From Malus domestica (lineage: Eukaryota > Streptophyta > Magnoliopsida > Rosales > Rosaceae), in NCBI RefSeq assembly GCF_042453785.1, contig NC_091674.1, forward strand, positions 23,762,001 through 23,826,000: a stretch of 64,000 bases of DNA, given 5' to 3'. Made by a program: the position numbers and the translations under genes. Of the stretch, positions 20,648-31,984 are shown one piece after another. The first letter of the stretch is position 1. Every line of letters starts with the position of its first letter. The notes under the pieces are model-generated. The model made no database searches and was not told the DNA's origin. It saw only the letters and a list, made by a program, of their open reading frames with translations.

Positions 20648-22278
20648 ATGGCACTTCACCACACTTTGAGTTTGGCCTTTGGCCTCTTAGGTATTGTAGC
20701 TCATGTGTCCCTTCTGCCTCCTTTTCTTTTTCACCAACTGATCAATGGTCACAACTGATTAATGCACGCTACATAATATTGCTTGTAGTATGTGTTAAAT
20801 AAGTTCTCTTTAAGATTTCAAGTTTAATTACAAACCAATTTTTATGTTTGGTAAATTATAATTTGCTAAGACTAATATATTTTCTATCTTGTCCCTTTTT
20901 CAATTCTTTTATCGTAGGCAATATCATCTCCCTTTTGGTCTTCCTTGCTCCAGTGTAAGTGGTCAATGTATTAACTACTCCATGGAAAATTTTCAAATTG
21001 TTATATGCGTACGTCCTTGCTAATGAGAACAACGATGGTTGTAATTGCAGGCCAACTTTTTATACAGTTTACAAGAAAAAAACAACTGAAGGGTTTCAAG
21101 CACTTCCATACGTAATTGGGCTCTTGAGTTCAATGATGTACGTATACTACGCCCTCCTTAAGGAAGAGTTGAAAGAGGATGCCACTCTTGTCATCACAAT
21201 CAACTCGGTTGGCTGCGTCATAGAGACTATTTACATTGCCCTCTTCCTTTTCTATGCCCCTAAGAAGGCCAGGGTATGTATTGGTTGTCTATAACACTAA
21301 CAGCCTTCAAATTTTTTTAATTTCTAGTTTGAAGCTTACATATGGGTTTTATTTGGCACTTGCAGATCTCAACCGCGACGCTTCTGTTCTTGCTGAACCT
21401 TTTCAGTTACGGCATGATGGTTGTTTTGACTCGCTTTCTAGCCACAGGTGAAACACGTTTTAAGATTGTGGGATGGATTTGTCTTGTGTTCAGCCTAAGC
21501 GTATTTGTCGCACCTCTTGGTGTCCTGGTAATTAGCAACTTCGACCTAAAACAAATCTTACCTATTTGTAACATCTCAACTAACCGTGCTGTAATATCGT
21601 TTTGGAAGAGGTAGTACTTCCAAAGAAGGTTTTAGTTTCTTCCAGGGTTAAATTAATGTCTTAAGATAACATTGGTAAATTTGTGCAGAGACAAGTAATA
21701 CGGACCAAGAGTGTTGAGTTCATGCCATTTCCGCTATCATTTTTCCTAACATTAGGTGCAGTCGCTTGGTTCTTCTATGGTTTTCTGATCAAGGACTACT
21801 ACATAGCTGTAAGTGAACCTTGGTAGTTTACATATATAAGCTTACATGTACAAGTTACATGCATGTAACATGCAGGCGTGAAGAATTATATTAATTTTAT
21901 CCCTTTAGTTTGAAACTTTCTCTATATATTATTATATTAATCTTTTGTGTTCCTCTTGGTTTATCGGACAAACAGTTTCCAAACATTCTGGGCTTCTTCT
22001 TTGGGGTTGTTCAAATGGCGGTTTACGTAGTCTACAAGAATGCAAAGAAATTCCTGGAAGATCAGCCAAAAGTTCAAGAATTATCTGAGCACATTATTGA
22101 TGTGATGAAGATCAGTACTTTGGTGTGTCCAGAACTGAGTCCTGCAGTGATTCTGAATCCAACTGTGGACATTACAAATGACATGATTGAAGTGGTTCAA
22201 AATATAATTGTCATGGCTGAAAAGACAGAAAAAACCAAGGAAGCTGCCATTGATGATGATTTCTCCACCAAAGTTTGA
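20648..22278 (+). CDS. Clade III-like SWEET sugar transporter, 295 aa, six exons
   Basis: This is a second SWEET uniporter gene, tandem to the one at 9656. Exons are 20648-20690, 20918-20954, 21051-21273, 21366-21527, 21689-21808 and 21976-22278, with GT-AG introns throughout; they give 295 codons plus stop. Exons 2, 4 and 5 have exactly the same lengths as in the first gene (37, 162, 120 nt) and all intron phases agree. The product starts [20 protein letters not shown]; the first MtN3 unit has [20 protein letters not shown] and [14 protein letters not shown], the second [10 protein letters not shown] and [16 protein letters not shown]. Exon 3 is four codons longer than in the paralogue, in the loop before ITINS. 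The tail differs strongly from its neighbour and is acidic. Clade III is likely; the member is not assigned. Confidence 0.92.
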
Positions 22279-23313
22279 ACCCAAAATTGAAGGGACGTGC
22301 ACATGTTATAAAGTTTTTTAAGTCTTCAAGATAAGCATAGTTCCTTCTGTTTTAAGTTTGCCCTAATTGAAGTTTAATTTGTGTGTTGGTTTAATTAACT
22401 GTGCTCTAAGGCGTAGGTGCCATGGGCGTATCTGTGTTATGTATCTCCCTCTAATCTCCCAGTCTTTCAGTATCTCTGTTCCCTTAAAGCTCTGTAGCTA
22501 TCTGATGTAGCTAGCTTTGTATTAGCTTTAAACTAATTAAGCTTATTTCAATTAATGTATTAAGGAGATATTATTACTAGTTAACTACATTTGCTAGATT
22601 TTTTTTCCTTTTCTTTTGAGGGCTCTTCACAAATAATTCCTTAAAACTCCAACTTCTAAGCAAAAGCAAAACTGACGAACCCAATTATTATCGCACTCGT
22701 CAACATTAACAATTAGTAGATAGGTTAGATCTTTTCTATAGTTTAATTCTTGAACTGTTATTCACTAACATTAACCATTCTTAGACAGACTACACAAACT
22801 AAGGTATTTTCTAATGAACTTTCTAAAATGCTCATCTTTTGGGATGTTCAAGGTAAAAAGCTAGCTATGGTATAATCAAATTCCAGAAAAACCAAAACAA
22901 ATAGAAAAAACTTATCAAGTACGATATAACTCAATTTAGTATGGTTGTTGCTGGAATATGTCTTAATCTGATTTTTTTTTTTTCACAAACGAAAATGACA
23001 CTTAGATTGATAAACTTGGCGAAAAAGAATGCATCATAGACTATAATTTTCTCACTTACTTTTATAATTATTCCAATTATGTCAAACTAATTTACTATCA
23101 TGGATAAAAATAATTATAAAAAAAAAAAAGAGTCACCAACACAGAAAATGTTTCACCGTAACATAAACTAAAAGTAGGCAAAGAATTTTTTATTTTTTTT
23201 CTTTCAAGCCCTTCAACTTGAAGTTAAAATTTTGCCGATATTAAGTTAGCTTTTTAAGGAAATTTCAGTGGGGGAGACGGGACAAACCCTAGCAACCAAA
23301 ACGAAACAACACA

Positions 23314-23357
<44 letters not shown>

Positions 23358-23914
23358 TATTGCATGTAGCTAGTGTTGAATGACTCGAAAGATTACACAC
23401 CAGGCCGATCTGAATGGGCCCACCTAAACATATCTAGCTAGTGGAACAAAATCACCCTATACATGAGTTTGGAATCTGCATAGATCAGAATATTCTTCCC
23501 AAGTGAAAGGTAACTCACTATAATTAATTATAGGGCAAAGGCTTTACATTTTCCACGTGAGATATACATCACGTGTTGATTTAAAGGTGTTCATATAATT
23601 AAAATAAGCTAAGATACTAGCCTGAATTGACAGAGTCAGATAATATTTTATTCTTGTTTAAATTACACTACTAAATAAGAAGTGTTACACGTGTGTAACG
23701 TAAAAACAAGAATTATTAATCCTTACTTACACAACCCAAATGAGATACGCTTACAATTCCCTTAAGTTCATAATAGAATTTGAAATCCTGTTTGCCAATA
23801 TTACTCAAACTCAGTTTACCTTAGTCGTAACATGATATGTTTAGTTAATTAGGGTCTTCTTACGTCCGGGTTCAAATTTTCAAATTCTCCCCCCTCCTCT
23901 TCCAAACCTTTTTT
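22279..23914. other. Intergenic; CT microsatellite
   Basis: No gene recognised. A (TC)n run occupies about 23317-23352. The rest is AT-rich with homopolymer tracts. Confidence 0.45.
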
Positions 23915-24076
23915 TAGAACAAACGATATTATTTACACAGGAAGGGGGCAGGCTTAGCCTCACAATGATCTAGTAATAATAATATGGTCAAATTCGTCAT
24001 TGGCGATAATTGAACCTAAGACCTCTCACTTACAAGTGAAGAGGAATATCATTAGACCGTAGTACTAAGTGGCCCC
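23915..24076 (-). mobile_element. tRNA-derived SINE
   Basis: Read on the - strand it starts near ccacttagtactacggtcta, has a box-B-like 'ggttcaattatcgcc', then 'cgaatttgacc', 'cattgtgaggctaagcctg' and ends in 'ataatatcgtttgttct' plus an A-rich tail. A truncated relative lies in the other orientation at 8326-8440. Confidence 0.65.
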
Positions 24077-24172
24077 TCTCCCAAATTTAAATTATAGTAA
24101 TAACATCACTCATATTCAAAGGAAATAAATTAATATATTTCAAATCTGGTAAGACTTGCTAGCAATACATAA

Positions 24173-25522
24173 GGGGCGCGTTTACTAATCCGTAATCAGA
24201 TTGAGAGGAATTGAATTGAGGAGAAATTGGAATGAGGTGGAATCAGAACTAGATTCATGTTGAAATTGTTTACCAAAACTGTCGGAATCGGAGTAAGAAT
24301 GACATAGATGTATATAAATTGTTTACTAATTCACATGAATTGGAATGATAACTAACGTGGTTACTAAAGTACCCCTACTTTAACTAATTTATTTTATATG
24401 ATAATTATTTTTAGTCAAACTTTTATTCTTTTTTTTTTTTAACTAGAGAGAATAATTTTTTTAATTTTTTATTTTTTTATAGAACTTTTAAATTTTCCTA
24501 ATCGGATAGATTACTTCAAATTTGATATGAAAGAACCATTTTTTATTTGCTTCTAACTCTTAATCACCCTAAACCCTATTAGAAATACCTACATAAAGTA
24601 AACTAAAATAAATTTTACTTCCTTCTCTCTTCCCCCTTTCTTTCCCCATTCTTTGTCTGCAACCCCTTTCTTTCCCGAACCCGGCTTCTCTACCCTCCCA
24701 CTTCTCATACACTCTCATCCCCCCCTATTTTGTGTTGTCACGGTTAAGCCACGTCAACATTTTATATTGATTTTTTTATAGAGATAATAAGACAAAAAGT
24801 AATAGTAATATAAAATGTTGACGTAACTTAATTGTGACCGCACAAATAAGAGGGGATAGGAGTGTATGGAAAGTGGGAGGGTAGAGAAGCCAGGTCCTTC
24901 TTTCCCCTTTCTTTCCCCAGTACGCAGTATCCACACCCCCACCATCCAATCTCAGGAGGAACCACGAAGCCACGACCTACCCCATCAACAAAAACAAAAA
25001 AACCAAAAAAATCCAATTTTCATGGTGAAAGTGATTAAAGTTCTTTCATTCTCTTCTGTTTGGGTCTGCAAATTGCAATTTCCTTGAGGATTTGGGCGTT
25101 CATTGTTCCAGATCATGTTCGTCGTTGTGCCATCGTTTCAAATACCGGTCGATCGTTGTTCCAAATCGCAGGCGTTCGTCGTTTAGTGCTACTGCATCGT
25201 TTAAGATTGTGAAGGTGGGGTGGTATGTGCTGTGAGAGAAACAAATACAAAGGGGAGTGATTGATGAAGGTAGGAGTTGTTTTAGGAATATACATGGGTA
25301 TTTTGGGTAGAAAACTTTGATTCGTGATGGAGCTCTCTACCCGGAATTCAATTACCACCTCTACAGAGGGAATCCAAATTCGGGGAAATCCGGAATTGAA
25401 CTCCTGAAATTGGTTGGACCCCACATAAAATCTTATTCCCCAATTGCTAGTAAATAGCAGAATGCTTGGGGAGGAATTCAATTCCATTTCTCTCCATTCC
25501 ACTCCCGATTGGTAAACACGCC
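24173..25522. mobile_element. Non-autonomous DNA transposon of about 1.35 kb, interrupted
   Basis: The termini ggcgcgtttactaatccg (left) and gattggtaaacacgcc (right) are imperfect inverted repeats. Subterminal sequences also pair (gaggaattgaattgag, gaggaattcaattcc). A Mutator-like MITE sits inside at 24677-24897. I could not find a convincing target-site duplication, so the superfamily is open. Confidence 0.55.
24677..24897. mobile_element. Mutator-like MITE with long TIRs, copy 2
   Basis: The 221-bp element shares its core (cacgtcaacattttatat and complement) with the one at 16039-16241. The long inverted arms are complementary with mismatches. The exact 9-bp duplication ttctttccc flanks it (24668-24676, 24898-24906). 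Confidence 0.82.
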
Positions 25523-26997
25523 AAAAGTGACTAGGGAACTACGTATATTAAACTCCATAAAATTTCTCCTGACAAGTGCAACGTTAACTTAAGTAGGAAA
25601 ATAATCCAACAACATTTTCCCTCGCATCTAGTGTATTTGTGATCAAGGTGTGTATGTTAAGCCTGACACGTGAATTAGCTTGAATTGATACTCTCTTTTT
25701 TTAATACAAGCAATATGTTTACTCTAAACTAGACTAATAAATGGAGAAGAAAGGGTTTGAACTTTGAACCTATAATGCAATAAACTAAAGAAAAATACCA
25801 TAATCAGGGCAATCCAGCACCAACAGTTTCATACTATCTTAGAAATATGGTATTCAACCAGCCAAAACCAATTAAAGGGCTCAAGATACTATACATTGAT
25901 GCCTAATGTTTATAGTGATTCCTCATGTGGGAACATATTCAAAATTCACACTATTTTATACATAACTACTTTTCTAGTTCTTGATGGGGAAGAATTCGGA
26001 GAAATATACTAGGGGTTTAATTTTAGTAATTATTCTGGGGCACCAGTTACTGCCAATGAAACTGATTCAGCCTGATCAAGATTCTTCATCCATATAAAAA
26101 AAACTTTAGGCCACATTCCACCACAAATTTAAGGATTGCTTCAAGTATGACCACCATGACCAACTTTTCATGTTAAATAATCTGGTAAATTTCACTGTAC
26201 TTGCTTCCCCAACATTTGGTAGTTCCTTTCCCTGATGTGATAGATGACCCTCCTTTTTAACAAGTTGGGGGGATTCGGGTTTTGAAGAACTTGTGATTCA
26301 AATTACACGCAAAAGTTTGTGTGTAGATATCCAGCATGTTCAGTAATTAAAAACCCACCGATGAAATATGCGTACTCTTGATTATATTTGCACGTTTTCT
26401 CATTGCAAATCTTTATTTCTGAATGCCAAAAAATTAGGTCTCTCTCTATAAGACTAAAGAGAAATAGCTAGCTTGGCGCAAGTTAACATGACTCATTTTT
26501 ATCGCGCAAGTTGGCTAGATCATGTAACAGTTGATATGTTAAGTATCGGTACCAACTCTAAGTCTAGAGCTACTTAATCCATGGTAGGTTTCAAGTATGA
26601 ATCCGGCTCCTCTCGTAATAGAACATTATCAATTGATTACAATATATACTTGACCTAGCTCCTCCACAGATAAAACATTATCTACGGATCATAATAATTG
26701 ACCTAATAAATACACATCAATTGTCACATAATATGATAAGCAAATAATTGGAAAACATAATCACGCTACCATTACGTGGTTTCGCTCTTTGTCGACATTG
26801 TTTCTCGGAAGGTGTGTGGAATGAACGGCGGTGACCAAAGGTCATTTTCAGAAGAAGCGTACCTAAGTTTAGGTAGGTAACCATGCTTGACCCTACCTTG
26901 TGTGACTGCTTGCAATGCATGAGATCATGAGGGTGATGAAGTAACCAACTACTACAGTACTAATACTTTGATCATCTGAAAGCCTGAAGCTTCGGAT
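25523..26997. other. Intergenic, no supported gene
   Basis: AT-rich sequence. No domain, repeat boundary or RNA gene that I can support. Confidence 0.4.
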
Positions 26998-26999
26998 CA

Positions 27000-27205
27000 A
27001 TGATACAACAACAACAACAACAACAAAGCCTTTTCCCACTAAGTGGGGTCGGCTATATGAATCCTAGAACGCCATTGCACTCGGTTTTGTGTCATGTCCT
27101 CCGTTAGATCCAAGTTTTTATTCTTCTGTTGAGATCTCCATCTAATTCTCCGTTCTCTTGCAAGATAGATCCTAGGTAGCGAAAACGGTCACTTTTTGTG
27201 ATCTT
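27000..27205 (-). mobile_element. RTE-type LINE 3' fragment, internally deleted
   Basis: The plus strand starts with CAA repeats (the complement of a TTG tail), then sequence colinear with 31985-32640. About 450 bp present in that copy are missing here, with the break near 27115-27130. The remainder reads ITKSDRFRYLGSILQENGEL on the - strand, as in RTE reverse transcriptases. Confidence 0.75.
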
Positions 27206-28788
27206 CGCTAGATTGCTCCGGTCATTAGTGTGGATAAGTATATAAATGAATAGAGATAGGAAAGCAAACACAAGATGTACGTGGTTCACCCAGATTGGCT
27301 ACGTCCACGGAATAGAAGAGTTCTCATTAATTGTGAAGGGTTTACACAAGTACATAGGTTCAAGCTCTCCTTTAGTGAGTACAAGTGAATGATTTAGTAC
27401 AAATGACATTAGGAAATATTGTGGGAGAATGATCTCGTAACCACGAAACTTAAGTACCGGAGTGTGGTATCGTCTTGACTTGCCTTATCTGTCTCATAGG
27501 TAGATGTGGCATCTTCTCTGGAAGTACTCTTCCTCCATCCAGGGGTGGTATCTGTAACTGGTGGAGATGCACAAGGTAATGTATCAATTTCACTTGAAGC
27601 TTACTTGTAGTTTCAGGCTTGGTCAAGCGCGATACAAACCATGTAGTAGGAGTCCCCCAAGTCGCCGAGCTAGGGTATCTGCTGAAAGAGGTGACAGACA
27701 AGGTAAGCAATCAGAGCTCCGGCTGATTGTTCACATTCTCCCTATCTTGTAGGCAGCATGAAGGATAAAGAGAAGAAAAATGAGAAGAGATGATATGGGA
27801 TACTTTTCTTTTGAAGAAGTAACTTTCCACAGGCTTATTCTTGAACTGAGCTGGAGGGTTTTCTGGTTTCCTCCAGAGTATAAGGCCGACTGAAGAATTT
27901 GAGGGTCAAAACAAGTCCATCAAATCTAGAGTACGTTCGACCCTGCTGATATGGGATACTTTTGCTTTTGACAGAGTAGTGGATGTATCGGCACGTGTGC
28001 TGTTACGCTTGTCTCCACATGCTTCCTTGTATCCTTCTCACTTGCCCTAGCTGTTCCTCAGGCAGATGTGGTATCTTCCCTGGAAGCCTAAGATGTTGAA
28101 GATGAGTACTCGAGAGCAATGCCAGGTAAGTAATTCCAGGCAGTCAGTTCCTGGCTGGAAGCTTGATTCCAAGTGCTGACTGATTGCTCTCTTTCTCCTT
28201 GTCTTGCAGGTAAGAACAAGGCCAAAGGAAAAGACAGGGAAAAAGCATGATATGGGATACTCTTGCTTTTAACCCTATTGATATGAGATATTCTTGCTCT
28301 GGTATAGCTTGTTTACAGAGGTATTATCGGGGGGAAAGAAAGCTGAAAATTTCGAAAGGCTTCGTTGGGAGTGCCCTCTCAGATAAGAGGAAGGGTTGAG
28401 CATTTTTGCAGGTCTGTCTGTCCGTTGGGGATGGAGGTCGACATATATATGAGTCTCCCTAACATCAAGTAATAATGTTATTCCTTTACCCTGCTTGGTC
28501 ATAGCACGGTAGTGGGAGCTGTCAGCTTCACATGTTTTAACTCTGTCAGAGCACTTTGAAAAAGTGGTCTATGGTATCTGGAAAGCTGATGTTGCATGCG
28601 AAGATTACAGACAAGCTTTATCCAAGGAGATCCAGCTCTTGAAGTTGGGAAAGTGGTGCCTCTTCGATTTTCGAACAAGCAATCATGTCGGGGATCTGGC
28701 TCTCGAGATTCGGAGAACGATGCCTCTTCGATTTTTGAGAAAGCAATCCTGCTGGGGGTCTGGCTCTCGAGATTCGGAGAGCGGTGTC

Positions 28789-29660
28789 TCTTCGATTTTT
28801 GAGAAAGTAATCATGTTGGGAGTCTGGCTCTCGAGATTCGGAGGGCGATGCCTCTTCGATTTTGGAGCAAGCAATCTTGTTGGGAGTGTTTTCTCGAATG
28901 TGAGTAAAGGTTGGGCATGTTTGCTAGTCTACCTTGCCACGAAGCACAGAGGTTGACACACAGGGACTTTCCAACTATCCAGCAGTGGTACTGTTCCTTT
29001 ACCCTCTCTTCGATTTTTGAGAAAGTAATCATGTTGAGAGTCTGGCTCTCGAGATTCGGAGGGCGGTGCCTCTTCGATTTTGGAGCAAGCAATCTTGTTG
29101 GGAGTGTTTTCTCGAATGTGAGTAAAGGTTGGGCATGTTTGCTAGTCTACCTTGCCACGAAGCACAGAGGTTGACACACAGGGACTTTCCAACTATCCAG
29201 CAGTGGTACTGTTCCTTTACCCTCTCTTCGATTTTTGAGAAAGTAATCATGTTGGGAGTCTGGCTCTCGAGATTCGGAGGGCGATGCCTCTTCGATTTTA
29301 GAGCAAGCAATCTTGTTGGGAGTGTTTTCTCGAATGTGAGTAAAGGTTGGGCATGTTTGCTAGTCTACCTTGCCACGAAGCACAGAGGTTGACACACATG
29401 GACTTTCCAATTATCCAGCAGTGGTACTGTTCCTTTACCCTCTCTTCGATTTTTGAGAAAGTAATCATGTTGAGAGTCTGGCTCTCAAGATTCGGAGGGC
29501 GATGCCTCTTCGATTTTGGAGCAAGCAATCTTGTTGGGAGTGTTTTCTCGAATGTGAGTAAAGGTTGGGCATGTTTGCTAGTCTACCTTGCCACGAAGCA
29601 CAGAGGTTGACACACCGGGACTTTCCAATTATCCAGCAGTGGTACTGTTCCTTTACCCTT
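28789..29660 (+). repeat. 218-bp tandem array, four units
   Basis: Units repeat the block from 'tctcttcgatttttgagaaa' to 'ctgttcctttacc'. The landmark 'gggcatgtttgctag' occurs every 218 bp near 28911, 29129, 29347 and 29565. 218 is not a multiple of three, so the open frames in the array on either strand are a by-product of the repeat, not a protein. Confidence 0.9.
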
Positions 29661-29979
29661 GTGGGTAATAATATGGTAGCTAGACCTTCAAAATTTATGT
29701 GTCTAAACTTTGGTAGTGTTGTTTCTTTGCTATTCTTTTACCCTTCTTGGTCAGAGCGATGTAGTGGGAGCTGCAAGCTTCACGTGTCTCAACTTCGTCA
29801 GAGAACTTTGGCAAAGTTATCTGTGGTACCCATGAGCTACTGTTGCGTGTGGGAAGTGGGTGATTGAACAGTACGATTCATGTGCTTTCTACTTCGCCAG
29901 AAATCTTCGACAGAATGCCCATAATTTCCGCAAAGCTGAGTGTGCGTGTGACAGGTGCTGACGAAGCTGGAAAAGTAGG

Positions 29980-30215
29980 TGCCTCTTCGATTTCTGAGAT
30001 CGGCCCTCGTGGTCTCTGAGCAGCCCAGCTTTTGAGAAAGCAAGCCTCTTCGATTTCTGAGATCGGCCTTCGTGGTTTTTGAGCAGCCCAGCTTTTGAGA
30101 AAGCCAACGCCTCTTCGATTTCTGAGATCGACCCTCGTGGTCTCTGAGCAGCCCAGCTTTTGAGAAAGCAAACGCCTCTTCGATTTCTGAGCAGGCGCCT
30201 CTTCGATTTCTGAAG
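29980..30215 (+). repeat. Array of about 63-65 bp units
   Basis: Units begin 'gatcggccctcgtggt' at 29998, 30061 and 30126, each followed by 'gagcagcccagcttttgaga' and 'cctcttcgatttctga'. One or two partial units follow. Copy B of the composite repeat keeps a single unit near 34650. Confidence 0.8.
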
Positions 30216-30351
30216 CTTCGTCGAGTGCAGATTTTTATAGGGGCTGACATTAAGTTCCAAAGCACACTTGAATATCCACCAGTAGAAGCTCCATTCTTGC
30301 ACTTCTAAGATCTTGATTTGTCCGACCTCTTCTCTCTTCAACATCTTTGAA

Positions 30352-31028
30352 AATGTATGGCCCCTCCGACCGTCGTTTTGACTTGAACCTTGTTGAAGAG
30401 GTAGCCCCGCCTTCTCCAGACAACATATGGCGCCCATCCCTTCGTCTCCCCTACTGGTCCTCTTACCGTTGGGGATTCCGTGATGAAGAATGATATGACC
30501 GCTGCGGTAGTGGCCAGGAACCTTCTCACTCCCAAAGATAACAGACTACTTTCCAAACGGTCTGATGAGTTGACTGTTAAGGATTCTCTGGCTTTCAGTG
30601 TTCAGTGTGCAGGTTCTGTGTCTAATATGGCCCAACGCCTATTTGCTCGAACCCGCCAAGTTGAATCATTGGCGGCTGAAGTGATGAGTCTCAAACAGGA
30701 GATTAGAGGGGTCAAGCATGAGAATAAACAGTTGCACCGGCTCGCACATGACTATGCTACAAACATGAAGAGGAAGCTTGATCAGATGAAGGAATCTGAT
30801 GGTCAGGTTTTACTTGATCATCAAAGATTTGTGGGTTTGTTCCAAAGGCATTTATTGCATTCGTCTTTTAGGGCTGAACCGCGTAATGAAACTCCAAATG
30901 ATCAACCTCTGATGCCTCCTCCTTCTAGGGTTCTGTCCAGTACTGAGGCTCCGAATGATCCCCCTCCGGTGCCTTCTCTTTATGGGGCTCTACCGACTGC
31001 TGAGACTTCTTCTAAGCAACCTTTGTGA
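30352..31028 (+). pseudogene. Repeat-borne coiled-coil ORF, frameshifted
   Basis: An ATG at 30352 begins MYGPSDRRFDLNLVEEVAPP; this frame stops at about 30491. A second frame, open from 30480 to 31028, begins MKNDMTAAVVARNLLTPK and continues through a heptad-like coiled coil (residues about 60-105, rich in Lys, Glu and Leu) to a proline-rich tail. A one-base gain in the C run near 30437-30440 would explain the shift; this rests on my recollection of the usual frame in this repeat family. The function is unknown; a structural or gag-like role is only a guess. It lies at the right end of copy A; copy B has no counterpart. Confidence 0.55.
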
Positions 31029-31290
31029 AGGCTCCCTCTTGTTTGTTTATTTTGACTCAAGTATATGTACATATTTGAAACTGATCGGGGATATCAATAA
31101 ATCAGTTTTCCTTCATTTCAACGTATTGTGTTAAATACACCAAAACCTTCTTCGCTAAGTTCTTTGAATTTTCTTTTGTTGAAGCTTGTATGTTGAAGCT
31201 TTGTGAGTGGAGCATGTAGGTTGAGGTAGTGTTCCCTTAATTTCCCGAGTGAGGAAAACTTCTCGGTTGGAGACTTGGAAAATCCAAGTC

Positions 31291-31605
31291 ACTGAGTAGG
31301 ATCGGCTATATGAATCTTAGAACGCCATTGTGTTCTGTCCTGTGTCATGTCCTCCGTTAGATCCAAGTACTCTAAGTCTTTTCTTAGGGTCTCTTCCAAA
31401 GTTTTCCTAGGTCTTCCTCTACCCCTTCGGCCCTGAACCTCTGTCCCATGGTCGCATCTTCTAATCGGAGCGTCAGTAGGCCTTCTTTGCACATGTCCAA
31501 ACCACCGTAACCGATTTTCTCTCATCTTTCCTTCAATTTCGGCTACTCCTACTTTACCCCGGATATCCTCATTCCTAATCTTATCATTTCTCGTAAAGGA
31601 AAAAA
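31291..31605 (-). mobile_element. RTE-type LINE 3' fragment
   Basis: The - strand reads MRENRLRWFGHVQRRPTDAP and GRGRPRKTLEETLRKDLEYL, the conserved C-terminus of plant RTE LINE proteins. It lacks the CAA/TTG tail found in the copies at 27000 and 31985. It directly follows the right end of copy A. Confidence 0.85.
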
Positions 31606-31984
31606 TCGTGCGGTTGATTTTCGTTAAGTACTATTCATATTTAATTTTAAATTTTAATTTTTGAAATGATTTCTAACCTCACGATGTACGATGAATGGTC
31701 ACGATCACGATCACAAAATTCCCAGAAAAGGGATCCGATGAGGATCCTTTTCCAATGATAAAAAGTTTACTGTCATCATGTTATGTTTCTGGTTTTGTTT
31801 GTCCTTTTCCCCCCATTTTGTTGAAGATTCTTATTCTTTCTTTCTGGTCAACTTGTTAACGGTGCTTAAATTACATAGGGTTTTTAGACCAGGTGGTGTC
31901 ATGATTATCCCACAATCACATAGGGCAATCACTTGAACTTTTTTTTATTCATTTCGTCCGTAAAATTTGAACCTGAGACCTCTT
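31606..31984. other. Spacer between repeat copies
   Basis: AT-rich sequence with 'cacgatcacgatcac' repeats (31698-31715). No gene is visible. Confidence 0.4.

Larger units (their letters stand above)
27206..31290 (+). mobile_element. Composite non-autonomous repeat, copy A
   Basis: Colinear with 32640-35412 at an offset of about 5,410 bp. It starts at the RTE junction (gtgtggataagtatataaat), passes a 'tacgtggttcacccagattgg' motif, several short direct repeats of 'gatatgggatacttttgctttt', the 218-bp tandem array, a 63-bp array, and a coiled-coil ORF with a downstream poly(A) signal (AATAAA 31096-31101). I could not find true LTRs. It may be a large derivative of an LTR element, but that is inference. 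Confidence 0.6.

Noticed and set aside
28564..29867. Series of 87-100 codon ORFs on both strands with almost identical products
   Set aside because: They are produced by the 218-bp tandem repeat, whose length is not a multiple of three. No known domain appears and frames change at each unit.
28789..30215. Regularly spaced repeats considered as a CRISPR-like array
   Set aside because: Units are contiguous tandem repeats without unique spacers, in a plant genome, with no associated genes.
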